DNA of 28,347 nt from Cytophagales bacterium (GCA_027317105.1 DAHVFH010000161.1:1-28347); one strand, 5' to 3'. Shown: positions 8,305 to 16,309, counted from the first letter of the stretch. The notes: generated by a model from the sequence alone, not told the origin. Made by a program: numbers and translations.

Positions 8305-8389
8305 TATTCGATCGGTAAAACAGGCATTTTAGCATCCATTCAATTGGCATAATTTTTCCTATTATTAATAATTTCTTAAACCCAAACTT

Positions 8390-9757
8390 GTGAACCAGAA
8401 CGGTAAAATATTAATGATTGATGACGATGAGGATGTTTTGTTGGCAGCCAAAATGTTGTTGAAAAAATCAAGCCATCAAGTCATTATTGAAAAAAATCCA
8501 AATAAGATTCCTTTCCTGCTAAACAACGATACGTATGACGTGATCTTGTTAGATATGAATTTTAGCAAGGACACTACAAGTGGCAAAGAGGGTTTCGAGT
8601 GGCTTAAGCAGATCAAAGAAAGAGATCCGGAGGCCGTTGTCATTATGATTACAGCCTTTGGCGATGTGGAGATGGCCGTCCGCGCCTTAAAAGAAGGAGC
8701 AACTGATTTTATTTTGAAACCGTGGCAGAATGAAAAACTTATAGCTACCATTTCAACAGCAATCAAACTTAAAAAGTCCTACAATGAGGTAGATAAATTA
8801 CGCAAGGCTAAGCAAATGTTAGAAGAACAGATTAGCCAACCCTTTCGCGATATGATCGGCCAAAGTGCTTCATTAAAAGGGGTTTTTACGTTGATCGATA
8901 AAGTAGCAACAACTGATGCGAATGTGTTGATTCTTGGTGAAAATGGAACAGGCAAAGAATTGGTTGCCAGGGCCATTCATCAAAACTCGCTGCGCAAGGA
9001 TAACTCCTTTGTAGCCGTAGACATGGGCGCCATCACGGAAACACTTTTTGAAAGTGAATTGTTTGGCCACAAGAAAGGAGCATTTACTGACGCACGAGAG
9101 GATCGGCCTGGACGATTTGAGTTGGCCAACAATGGCACACTTTTTCTTGATGAAATTGGCAACTTGAGCATGAGTCTTCAAAGTAAGTTACTAAGTGCCT
9201 TGCAGTCCCGACAGGTGACAAGGGTTGGTGCGAATCAATCCCTTGACGTAAACATACGGTTGATCTGCGCTACCAATATGCCCTTGCACCAAATGGTGCA
9301 AGAGGGGAAATTCAGGCAGGATCTTTTGTATCGTATCAATACGGTGGAGATTAACATTCCTCCGTTATGCGATCGCATCGATGATATCCCGTTGCTGGCG
9401 GTTCACTTCTTAAATTACTATTCAAAGAAATACCACAAAGAAATATTATCGATTAGCAATGAGGCTATGGCTAAGTTGAAAAAATATCCATGGCCTGGCA
9501 ATGTGCGTGAACTGCAACATTCCATCGAGCGGGCAGTGATCATGGCTGACTCCAACACCCTGCAAGAAAGCGACTTCTTGTTTAGCCGTAGAGGAAACGA
9601 AAGTGTTGCCGCGGATACATTAAACCTTGATGAGGTGGAGAAATCGGCTGTGGTAAAGGCCATTCAATTGCACGGTGGAAATATTTCTAAGGCTGCCGAA
9701 GAACTCGGATTAACTCGCGCCTCGCTGTATCGCAGGATGGAAAAGTATGGACTTTAA
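8390..9757 (+). CDS. NtrC-family sigma-54-dependent response regulator
   Basis: Response regulator of 455 residues that should activate RpoN promoters when phosphorylated. The receiver domain fills residues 6-122, with acidic residues at MIDDDED and the phosphorylation site D55 in LLDMNF. The AAA+ domain spans about 150-378, with Walker A GENGTGKE at 183-190 and Walker B LFLDEIG. A Fis-type helix-turn-helix ends the protein (NISKAAEELGLTRASLYRRM). The sigma-54 contact loop reads GAFTDA (230-235) in place of the usual GAFTGA. The start is a GTG at 8390; an ATG at 8414 would cut into the first strand of the receiver domain. The kinase gene begins 11 bases before the stop. The likely partner is that kinase, in a pair resembling NtrX/NtrY. 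Confidence 0.93.
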   Translation: MNQNGKILMIDDDEDVLLAAKMLLKKSSHQVIIEKNPNKIPFLLNNDTYDVILLDMNFSKDTTSGKEGFEWLKQIKERDPEAVVIMITAFGDVEMAVRALKEGATDFILKPWQNEKLIATISTAIKLKKSYNEVDKLRKAKQMLEEQISQPFRDMIGQSASLKGVFTLIDKVATTDANVLILGENGTGKELVARAIHQNSLRKDNSFVAVDMGAITETLFESELFGHKKGAFTDAREDRPGRFELANNGTLFLDEIGNLSMSLQSKLLSALQSRQVTRVGANQSLDVNIRLICATNMPLHQMVQEGKFRQDLLYRINTVEINIPPLCDRIDDIPLLAVHFLNYYSKKYHKEILSISNEAMAKLKKYPWPGNVRELQHSIERAVIMADSNTLQESDFLFSRRGNESVAADTLNLDEVEKSAVVKAIQLHGGNISKAAEELGLTRASLYRRMEKYGL

Positions 9758-11003
9758 TTGGCGCTCGCCTTTATTCACCAGGCTTGCGATTCTGGCAGCT
9801 TCTGTGTTTGTATTGGGTTATTCCATGGGCACCAAATTCAGTTTTACTGTTGTTCTTGTGCTTCTCGTTGCGATCGGTTTTCAAACCATTAAATTGATGA
9901 CCCTAGTCGAGCAACCAAAAGAGCCTCAGGACGATAGACAGAATGAAAAAATTCCTCCGCTCGATGCGCCTATTAAATTCGATGATGTAGCCCAGTTTTT
10001 TAAAAACATTGTTCAGCATGTGGGCATTGGCATTCTCACCTTTAACAATGCAGGGGCCATTCAGATTATAAATACGACTGCAAAAAACTTACTCCGGGTC
10101 GATAAGGTGGATAACCTTGATGACTTGAGGGCAGTAGACAATTCATTGGTAGATTCGTTTTTGAAATTGAAGACTGGGGGCCGCGAACTACTTCGGTTAA
10201 AATTGGGCGATGAAACGCTCTACCTTTCATTGTATGCCATTGAACTTACCCTGCGAGGAGAAGTAATGAAACTCATATCGATGAGTAACATTCAAAGTGA
10301 GCTGGAAGAGAAAGAAATGGAAGCATGGCAAAATTTGGTTCGCGTGCTAACGCATGAAATTATGAATTCAGTAACTCCAATCTCATCTTTGGCTGGAATG
10401 GTAGAAGAGGAACTGGATGCAAAACTTAAAAATTTGGATTTGATATTGAAAAAGGAAGAAGCAGAAGATATGCATTTGTCGGTGCAGACCATCGGTAAGC
10501 GGAGTGCCGGATTGATCAAATTCGTAAAGGAGTTTCGGAACCTGACCCATGTTCTAAAGCCTAATTTGACTGAAGTGGTTGTGAAGGATTTGTTGGAAGA
10601 AATAGCCGTGCTTCATAAAAAGGAATTGGCTGATCATGGGATTGTTATTTCTGTAGCGGTTCAATCGAGCGATCTGGTTATTCAAGCTGACAAAACAATG
10701 ATTGAGCAGGTCATGATCAATTTAATTAAAAATGCGATCCAGGCCTTCGATAGTCAACCGGATAAGCTGATAAAATTATCGGCACATACCAACGAAGGTC
10801 ATCTCATTATTTCTGTAAAAGATAATGGCAATGGGATTGATTCAGATGCTTTGGAACGCATTTTCGTGCCCTTTTTTACTACAAAAAAGACAGGGTCTGG
10901 AATTGGCTTAAGCCTCTCCAGGCAGATTATGAGGCAACACGGAGGACAGATTACGGTAAGGTCAAATTTGGGCGAAGGAACGGAGTTTTTGCTTCGCTTC
11001 TAG
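9747..11003 (+). CDS. NtrY-like membrane sensor histidine kinase
   Basis: Sensor kinase of 418 residues paired with the preceding regulator, whose gene it overlaps by 11 bases. Two membrane helices (about 12-28 and 31-51) are joined by only a few residues, so there is no periplasmic sensing domain. A PAS-like domain follows at about 80-180. The phosphorylated histidine is H203 in LTHEIMNSVTPI. The ATPase part has an N box (MINLIKNAIQAF), DNGNGID, and GSGIGLSLSRQIM. The input signal therefore probably comes from the membrane, the cytoplasm or the PAS pocket. The gene ends about 80 bases before the promoter of the acyl carrier protein gene. Confidence 0.92.
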   Translation: MDFNWRSPLFTRLAILAASVFVLGYSMGTKFSFTVVLVLLVAIGFQTIKLMTLVEQPKEPQDDRQNEKIPPLDAPIKFDDVAQFFKNIVQHVGIGILTFNNAGAIQIINTTAKNLLRVDKVDNLDDLRAVDNSLVDSFLKLKTGGRELLRLKLGDETLYLSLYAIELTLRGEVMKLISMSNIQSELEEKEMEAWQNLVRVLTHEIMNSVTPISSLAGMVEEELDAKLKNLDLILKKEEAEDMHLSVQTIGKRSAGLIKFVKEFRNLTHVLKPNLTEVVVKDLLEEIAVLHKKELADHGIVISVAVQSSDLVIQADKTMIEQVMINLIKNAIQAFDSQPDKLIKLSAHTNEGHLIISVKDNGNGIDSDALERIFVPFFTTKKTGSGIGLSLSRQIMRQHGGQITVRSNLGEGTEFLLRF

Positions 11004-11082
11004 ATTGAAGCTAAAAAAATAGTGGATCCGCTTAGGATTGTTATTGGCAAACAGGAACAGGTTGGGCAGCATTGTTTATACT

Positions 11083-11114
11083 TTTGGCGGAAAACCTGAA
11101 AAGGATTAGCTTTG
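11083..11114 (+). promoter_or_regulatory. Promoter of the acyl carrier protein gene
   Basis: This is the best promoter in the window by the Bacteroidota rule: TTTG (11083-11086), 20 bases, then TAGCTTTG (11107-11114), an exact TAnnTTTG. The ATG at 11131 is only 17 bases beyond it, implying a very short leader. Confidence 0.6.
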
Positions 11115-11130
11115 AAAAATTGAAGTTTTC

Positions 11131-11370
11131 ATGCAAGACGTAAAACAAAAAATTAGTGCCATACTTATTGAGAAATTAGGAATCCCTGAATCTCAAATTA
11201 CTACGGATGCCAGCTTTATTAGAGATTTAGGAATCGATTCCCTGGACTATGCCGAATTAGTGATGGAATTTGAACAAACTTTTGACGTGAAAATTCCAGA
11301 TGACGATGCTGAAAATTTGCAAACCATCGGGCAAGCGGTGGCCTATATCGAATCCAAACTTAAAAAATAG
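11131..11370 (+). CDS. Acyl carrier protein (orphan)
   Basis: Small acidic four-helix carrier, 79 residues, that holds acyl chains on a 4'-phosphopantetheine arm. The attachment site is S37 in GIDSLDYAELVMEFE. The flanking sequence has the acidic helix II expected for contact with synthases. It is probably not the housekeeping fatty acid ACP, which normally sits next to fabF and reads GADSLDTVE. No ketosynthase, thioesterase or transferase gene lies beside it, so its client pathway is unknown. It has its own promoter. Its 3' end overlaps the converging gene by 11 bases, and an A/T-only inverted repeat (TTAAAAA at 11360-11366, TTTTTAA at 11373-11379) spans the junction. Confidence 0.9.
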   Translation: MQDVKQKISAILIEKLGIPESQITTDASFIRDLGIDSLDYAELVMEFEQTFDVKIPDDDAENLQTIGQAVAYIESKLKK

Positions 11371-11728
11371 TCTTTTTAAATTCTAGACCCTCTTTCGAGA
11401 GCTCGAAATAATTGCCGAATCGCTTCATTCGTTCGGCATCCTTCTTTAAGAAGGGTGACTGGTTTTCCTGGTTTGACAGCGGAGAGTGATACCAACCATT
11501 TTTTACTTCATTCCAAAATACAATGTATTTGTCTAACGAGATGAAAAGTACATCCATGTCATAAATCTCTTCGCCCGCTTTATCAAGGAGTCCAGTAAAC
11601 TGCAGTAAGATGTGGCCCTTTTTGATCAATTCGCCCTTGCTACACTCAATGCTATTCAGGCGCATCAGTAGCTTATGTTCCTGATCCCAAGCTTTAAACT
11701 TAATTTTTCGCGATGTGTAATCGGCCAT
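11360..11728 (-). CDS. YopX-like domain protein
   Basis: Soluble protein of 122 residues resembling the YopX family, best known from phages and plasmids. The match is by eye: KIKFKAWDQEHKLL near residues 8-21 corresponds to the family's K-F-R-AWD opening, and LLQFTGLLDKAGEEIYDMDVL (41-61) corresponds to the conserved QYTGLKDKNGKEIYEGDI block. The C-terminal part (about 75-122) is charged and has no match I know. No phage genes are nearby, so it appears to be a resident chromosomal member. The function of the family is not settled. It converges on the ACP gene with an 11-base overlap of coding ends. Confidence 0.7.
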   Translation of the reverse strand: MADYTSRKIKFKAWDQEHKLLMRLNSIECSKGELIKKGHILLQFTGLLDKAGEEIYDMDVLFISLDKYIVFWNEVKNGWYHSPLSNQENQSPFLKKDAERMKRFGNYFELSKEGLEFKKTIF

Positions 11729-11740
11729 AAAAACTTTGCC

Positions 11741-11771
11741 TTGTTCGGCTTTAGGAATTCGGTTAGGTTTG
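11741..11771 (+). promoter_or_regulatory. Candidate promoter of the diacylglycerol-kinase-family gene
   Basis: TTG (11741-11743), 20 bases, then TAGGTTTG (11764-11771), an exact match to TAnnTTTG, 58 bases before the ATG at 11830. The -33 element is only three bases long, so support is moderate. Confidence 0.42.
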
Positions 11772-11829
11772 AATTCAAATACAAATAAAGTTAATTCTTC
11801 CGCTCGATCAAGTTTAGTTAGAGATCATT

Positions 11830-12729
11830 ATGCCAAAGCTAAAAAACGCGCTTTTTATTGTAAATAAATATTCAGGTGGTGGATACAACGCCAATGTAGA
11901 AGGGAGGATTATAGATGAATGTAAAAGTTTAAATATCGAAAGCATTTTAGAGTTCACACAAAACCAGGGACACGCTATCCAACTTGCTCGAAATGCTGTG
12001 CGCGAACAAATCGATTTTGTGTTTGCCGTGGGCGGTGACGGTACTGTAAACGAGGTTGCACAAGGTTTAATTGGATCACGTGCTGTCATGGGCATTTTGC
12101 CAAAAGGATCGGGAAACGGGTTGGCAAGACACCTGGGTATACCCATGTCTTTTAAAAAATCACTTGGAATTCTACGCAACCATCAGGAACAATTGATCGA
12201 TACGATGATAGTGAATGGTAAATTGTCAGTTAATGTAGCCGGGATAGGCTTTGATGGACACATTGCCTCTTTATTTGCGAAAAAAGAAAAGCGAGGTTTG
12301 GCAGGTTACTCCAAACTTGTCCTCAAGGAATTTATAAACTTCAAACCCTTTGAGGCTGAAATTTCAATTAACCAAAAAACCTTAGTTGTCAATCCATTTA
12401 TTATTGCCTTGGCGAATTCTTCTCAATTTGGAAATAATGCAAGGGTGGCCCCGCAGGCCTCGGTTTGTGACCAATTAATTGACGTATGTTTCCTTAAAAA
12501 AGTGCCAATGATTCATGCTCCGGGTTTTGCTGGAAGAATGTTTGCTGGAAATTTGGCCAAATCAAAATTTGTTGACATTGTGAAAACAGACCGATTAACA
12601 ATTAAATTAAACAAGGTAATGGCCTATCATATCGATGGAGAAGCCATGAGCCCTGCCAATCACTTTGAGGTAAGGATTCAGCCCGCTTCACTGCGGGTTT
12701 TTTTACCAAAGACCTCGATAGCAAAGTAA
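11830..12729 (+). CDS. Diacylglycerol kinase family lipid kinase
   Basis: Soluble or membrane-associated lipid kinase of 299 residues in the DAGK catalytic superfamily (YegS/DgkB-like), which phosphorylates diacylglycerol or a related lipid. Catalytic features: an opening NKYSGG, GGDGT at 68-72 with following NEVAQGL, and GSGNGLARHLG at 93-103, the nucleotide-binding region. A late YHIDGE segment supplies the acidic residue that binds the metal. Length is standard. The final codons lie under a terminator-like hairpin (12680-12704), so the transcript end may fall inside the coding region. The real lipid substrate (diacylglycerol, ceramide or sphingosine-like) cannot be told; sphingoid bases are possible because Bacteroidota make sphingolipids. 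Confidence 0.9.
   Translation: MPKLKNALFIVNKYSGGGYNANVEGRIIDECKSLNIESILEFTQNQGHAIQLARNAVREQIDFVFAVGGDGTVNEVAQGLIGSRAVMGILPKGSGNGLARHLGIPMSFKKSLGILRNHQEQLIDTMIVNGKLSVNVAGIGFDGHIASLFAKKEKRGLAGYSKLVLKEFINFKPFEAEISINQKTLVVNPFIIALANSSQFGNNARVAPQASVCDQLIDVCFLKKVPMIHAPGFAGRMFAGNLAKSKFVDIVKTDRLTIKLNKVMAYHIDGEAMSPANHFEVRIQPASLRVFLPKTSIAK
12680..12704 (+). terminator. Terminator-like hairpin inside the end of the lipid kinase gene
   Basis: CCCGC (12682-12686) pairs with GCGGG (12693-12697) around a six-base loop, followed by seven T residues (12698-12704). It is shaped like an intrinsic terminator but lies 23 bases before the stop codon, within codons for SLRVFLP. Confidence 0.5.
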
Positions 12730-12745
12730 TAAAGGAAAATACTTC

Positions 12746-12795
12746 TTTAGGGTGAATCCTAAACGGGTAGTAGTCCGTTAAAGTTTTACAACTTT
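12746..12795. repeat. Three back-to-back small hairpins
   Basis: Three perfect inverted repeats follow one another. The first is TTTAGG (12746-12751) / CCTAAA (12758-12763). The second is AACGG (12762-12766) / CCGTT (12775-12779), extendable by a G-T pair. The third is AAAGTT (12780-12785) / AACTTT (12790-12795). The first two share two bases, so their full forms exclude each other. The segment begins 16 bases after the lipid kinase stop and ends 18 bases before the ATG of the DUF2911 remnant. It may be a 3' end structure, a leader RNA or a small RNA; nothing decides between these. Confidence 0.5.
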
Positions 12796-12813
12796 CTACC
12801 AAACCCCAGATTC

Positions 12814-13013
12814 ATGAAAAACTTGACTATTGGTGCGATCTTCGCAATCTCTAGCGCTGGTTTTGCACAAGGTTTAGTTTCGCCACCAAGTGGCAACAAT
12901 CAAAAAGCGACCATGATCCAGCACATTGGCCCAGTCGAAATATCGTTCATTACGGTTTTGCGGATCTTGAATACGCGGTAAAAAAATATGATGCCAAAAT
13001 TAATTCAATTTGA
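12814..13013 (+). pseudogene. Truncated start of a DUF2911 protein
   Basis: An ATG at 12814 opens a 55-codon frame ending at 12981. It starts with a signal peptide (residues 1-19, cut near GFAQ) and then SPPSGNNQKATMIQHIGPVEIS, which is the usual mature start of DUF2911 proteins from Bacteroidota. These are normally about 170-290 residues long. After residue 44 the match stops. The overlapping frame from 12945 stays open to a TGA at 13013 and ends with a lysine-rich stretch (AVKKYDAKINSI). This looks like the two ends of a gene joined by an internal deletion with a frame change. The identity of the second part is a guess. The end runs nine bases into the converging kinase gene. Confidence 0.6.
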
Positions 13014-14918
13014 CTTCAACTGATGAAGTTCCTCAAGCACTTCTTTGAGTTCTTCACAAATTTCGTTGGCCATGACAATAATGGCATCGGTTTCTTCTTG
13101 CTGTTTGGCAAGTTGTTCCAGAGCCATGGCTTTCTCGCGCGCAGCATGCATTCCTATCAGTGTGAATGAGGGCTTTAGTTTATGAACAGCTTGTGTTAAA
13201 CCCACCCAATTTCTGCTTTTCATATTTGAAGTGATTTCCTTTATCGAAATTGGAAGCGATTCTACGAAAGCGGAAAGCATATCATCGATGAATTTCGGAT
13301 CGTTATTGGAAACATTTTTTAAGTAGGCTAAATCAATATTTTTTTTAGGGGAAGTTTTTTTTTCGGGAAGTAAACTATTTTTACTTAATCCTGTCCTAAA
13401 AAGAATTAGTTTGGCATACAATTCCTCTGGAGTGAAAGGCTTTGGTAGGCAATCATTCATTCCATTGGCAAGACATTGTTCAATATCCTTACGGGTGGCG
13501 TTGGCGGTCAGCGCGATGATTGGCACCTGGCTTTTCGGGCTGGCACCAGCCCGAATTATACGGGTCGCTTCAAACCCATCCATCACGGGCATTTGGATGT
13601 CCATCAGCACAATGTCATAAGTGTTGGCTTTGACCTTTTCTACCGCAATAAATCCGTTTTCAGCAATTTCTATTTTGCAATCCCATATTTTTAGAATGCT
13701 GGTCGCGTAAAGCCGATTGATATCGTTGTCCTCTACCAGTAAAATAGACAGGTCTCGAAGTGTTTTTTTAGAAAATGGAGAACTCTTTGCTAAATGCCCT
13801 TTAATGTTGTCGGAGCTTCCTAACTCGTATGGAATTGTAAAACTAAATGTTGATCCAACTTTTTCTTCACTTTTTACCCCAATTGATCCATACTGCAATT
13901 CGACCAACTGCTTTGCTATCGTTAGACCGAGGCCCGTGCCTCCATATTTTCTTGTTACGCTGGCATCTGCCTGACTAAAGCTTTCGAAAATGGTTTTGAG
14001 CTTTGCTTGCGGAATTCCGATGCCGGTATCTCGCACTTCAAACGCCAGTAAATATTTTCGTCTTTCTTTTCTCTTCACTTTGCAACTGACTAAAATTGCA
14101 CCGTGCTGGGTAAATTTAATGGCATTGCTGAGCAGATTCAACAAAATCTGATTTAGCCGAACCGGGTCACCAATAAATATTTTATTGGCATCCTCCTCCA
14201 GGTTGTAATTTAAATTTAATTTTTTCTCTGTGGCTTGGAATGAAAATGTGTTTATCAATGAATTAAGCAGGTCATTTAAATTAAACCCTATTTTTTCAAA
14301 TTTTAATTTACCCGATTCGATTGAGGCAAGATCCAAAATATCGTTGATAATCACCTTAAGATTGTCTGCAGCACTCTGTATGGCATGAAGGTAAGAAACT
14401 TGTTCTTGCGCACTTGGATGTTGACTTAGCAGAGAAACCATTCCAGCGATCCCGTTAATGGGTGTTCGGATTTCGTGACTAATGTTTGCTAAGAAATTTT
14501 CTTTTGCTTTCTGCGCCCGCAGCAATTCTTCAGCATCTTCCTTGCGTTGTGCAATATCGCGGCAGTCAAGGATTAAGCCTTTGATTTTCTCTTTTTGAAA
14601 AAGGTTGATTGAATTGAACTCAAGATATTTATACGATTTGTCCTTACACAAAAATTGAAATTCAACTGACTCATTGAATTTTTTTCGTGTACTTAATTGA
14701 TACGCTTTTTTAAAAACGGCCAGGCTATCGGGAAGAATGAAGTCGAAAAAATTTTTTCCGACTAGCCGATTGGGGCCATACCCTAATGTTTCTTGCACCG
14801 AAGGATTATGGTAAAGGATATCCCCTCTGTAATCGACAATGAAAATAATATCCGAACCATCTTCCACCACGGCTTTGAAAAAGCCCCCTCGTTTTACATA
14901 GGTCTTTAGCGTTTTCAT
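13005..14918 (-). CDS. Soluble PAS hybrid histidine kinase with receiver and HPt domains
   Basis: Hybrid kinase of 637 residues with no membrane helix, so it senses a cytoplasmic signal. Domains in order: PAS (about 15-125, ending in the DCRDIAQRKE linker), a dimerisation domain with phosphorylated H148 in NISHEIRTPIN, and an ATPase domain (LLNLLSNAIKF, DTGIGIP, GGTGLGLTIAKQL; 250-365). A receiver domain follows (388-505; acidic VEDND, D440 in VLMDIQMPVMDG, K493 in LPKPF), then an HPt domain (about 525-630) with H579 in AVHKLKPSF. All residues for a full four-step phosphorelay are present. The final acceptor is probably the regulator encoded just upstream, whose stop overlaps this start by one base (TAATG). 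Confidence 0.95.
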   Translation of the reverse strand: MKTLKTYVKRGGFFKAVVEDGSDIIFIVDYRGDILYHNPSVQETLGYGPNRLVGKNFFDFILPDSLAVFKKAYQLSTRKKFNESVEFQFLCKDKSYKYLEFNSINLFQKEKIKGLILDCRDIAQRKEDAEELLRAQKAKENFLANISHEIRTPINGIAGMVSLLSQHPSAQEQVSYLHAIQSAADNLKVIINDILDLASIESGKLKFEKIGFNLNDLLNSLINTFSFQATEKKLNLNYNLEEDANKIFIGDPVRLNQILLNLLSNAIKFTQHGAILVSCKVKRKERRKYLLAFEVRDTGIGIPQAKLKTIFESFSQADASVTRKYGGTGLGLTIAKQLVELQYGSIGVKSEEKVGSTFSFTIPYELGSSDNIKGHLAKSSPFSKKTLRDLSILLVEDNDINRLYATSILKIWDCKIEIAENGFIAVEKVKANTYDIVLMDIQMPVMDGFEATRIIRAGASPKSQVPIIALTANATRKDIEQCLANGMNDCLPKPFTPEELYAKLILFRTGLSKNSLLPEKKTSPKKNIDLAYLKNVSNNDPKFIDDMLSAFVESLPISIKEITSNMKSRNWVGLTQAVHKLKPSFTLIGMHAAREKAMALEQLAKQQEETDAIIVMANEICEELKEVLEELHQLKSN

Positions 14919-16279
14919 TAAATTCCCGCTTGCTCCATTTCTTTCAAATATCGATAAATTGACGATTTGCCAATATCAAGTTTTCGTGCCACCTCCAGAA
15001 CATTGTTGTCGTTTTTGTCCAGGTAATTACGAATAATACGATACGTGTATTCTTGCAGGCTCATTTCGCGAAGGAGCAGGGCCTCTTCACCAGTAGCGCT
15101 GTGGAAGTTGATATCTCGATCTGAAATGTTGTGATCTTCTGCCATCACAGCTGAAAGTTCTACTACCGATTTCAATTCACGGATGTTGCCTGGAAAAGGG
15201 TAAGCCAATAATTTATTTTGCGCTTCGGGTGAGATCTTGAATTTGTTCAATTGGTTCTCCTTACTGAATTGATCGAGAAAATACCTGGCGAGGATAATGG
15301 TGTCTTGGCCGCGGTCACGCAGCGGAGGAAGGTGCACAGGCAAGCCCAAAAGTCGATAGTACAGGTCTTCACGAAATCTACCAACTTTAGCTTCTTCGGC
15401 TAAGTTGCGGTGGGTGGCTACAATCACTCGCACATCCAATTTAACAACCTGGTTGCTACCAATTCGGGTAATTTCTTTTTCTTGTAGAACCCGGAGCAAT
15501 TTAGCTTGGAGACTAATTTCCATTTCTCCAATTTCATCGAGAAAAATAGTTCCTCCTTCGGCTTCTTCAAATTTCCCAATTCTCCGATTTGCCGCACCGG
15601 TGAAAGCTCCTTTCTCATGCCCAAACAATTCGCTTTCAACGAGGTCCCGAGGAATGGCCGCCAGATTGACAGCAATAAAAGGTTTGTCTTTTCGTTTTGA
15701 GTTGTAATGAATAGCCTTGGCCACGAGTTCTTTTCCGGTTCCCGTTTCTCCAGTGATCGAAACAGTGATTTGTGTTTTTACCGCTTTTTCTAAAAGGGCG
15801 AATACTTTTTTTATTGCTTCGCTGCTGCCGATAATGCTCTTTTCAAATTCATACTTTGCGGAAATTTCTTCTTTCAGCCGGCCGATTTCACGGATCAAAA
15901 ATGATTTGTTTCTTGCATTCTTGATGCTGTTTAAAATCCGATCTTTGGCCTCTTCATCCTTAGTGATATAATCGAATGCTCCGAGCTTGAGCAGATCTAC
16001 GGCAGTCCCTATTTTTTCCTGTGCCGAAATAATGATCACGCTAATATCAGGGTCAAATTCTCGGATTGCTTTCAATACCTTTTCACCAGGCATGTCAGGT
16101 AAGCTGTAATCCAGTGTGATCACGGCCGGTTTTTTGTGGAGATGACTAACGCAGTCCTTCCCATTTGAAAAAAACTCGGTTTCAAAGTCGGGATCCAGAC
16201 TCAACACGTAGCGGAGGAATTTGGTGTAGGTGGGATCATCCTCGACTACGAATATTTTAATTGGCTCTTTTTCGTACAT
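14918..16279 (-). CDS. NtrC-family sigma-54-dependent response regulator
   Basis: Response regulator of 453 residues encoded first in a two-gene operon with the hybrid kinase. The receiver domain (8-122) has acidic VVEDD and phosphorylated D57 in ITLDYSLPDMPG. The AAA+ domain runs from about 147 to 385: Walker A GETGTGKE 177-184, canonical sigma-54 loop GAFTGA 224-229, and Walker B TIFLDEIG ending at 251. A C-terminal helix-turn-helix (NNVLEVARKLDIGKSSIYRYL) binds DNA. The ATG at 16279 is followed by MYEKEPIKIFVVEDD, a natural start. It diverges from the TerB-like gene across 98 bases that contain a perfect small palindrome. Target genes are unknown; no clear -24/-12 promoter was found in the window. 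Confidence 0.94.
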   Translation of the reverse strand: MYEKEPIKIFVVEDDPTYTKFLRYVLSLDPDFETEFFSNGKDCVSHLHKKPAVITLDYSLPDMPGEKVLKAIREFDPDISVIIISAQEKIGTAVDLLKLGAFDYITKDEEAKDRILNSIKNARNKSFLIREIGRLKEEISAKYEFEKSIIGSSEAIKKVFALLEKAVKTQITVSITGETGTGKELVAKAIHYNSKRKDKPFIAVNLAAIPRDLVESELFGHEKGAFTGAANRRIGKFEEAEGGTIFLDEIGEMEISLQAKLLRVLQEKEITRIGSNQVVKLDVRVIVATHRNLAEEAKVGRFREDLYYRLLGLPVHLPPLRDRGQDTIILARYFLDQFSKENQLNKFKISPEAQNKLLAYPFPGNIRELKSVVELSAVMAEDHNISDRDINFHSATGEEALLLREMSLQEYTYRIIRNYLDKNDNNVLEVARKLDIGKSSIYRYLKEMEQAGI

Positions 16280-16309
16280 AGGTAAAAGAATAGCTAATTT
16301 GAAAGTATA

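Noticed and set aside
8346..8360. TGGCAT-like sequence before the regulator at 8390 as a sigma-54 -24/-12 promoter
   Set aside because: The -12 half lacks the required GC (it reads TTCC), so it does not meet the consensus.
10996..11011. GCTTC/GAAGC hairpin at the end of the NtrY-like kinase gene as a terminator
   Set aside because: The stem is only five base pairs and is followed by A residues, not T residues, on the coding strand.
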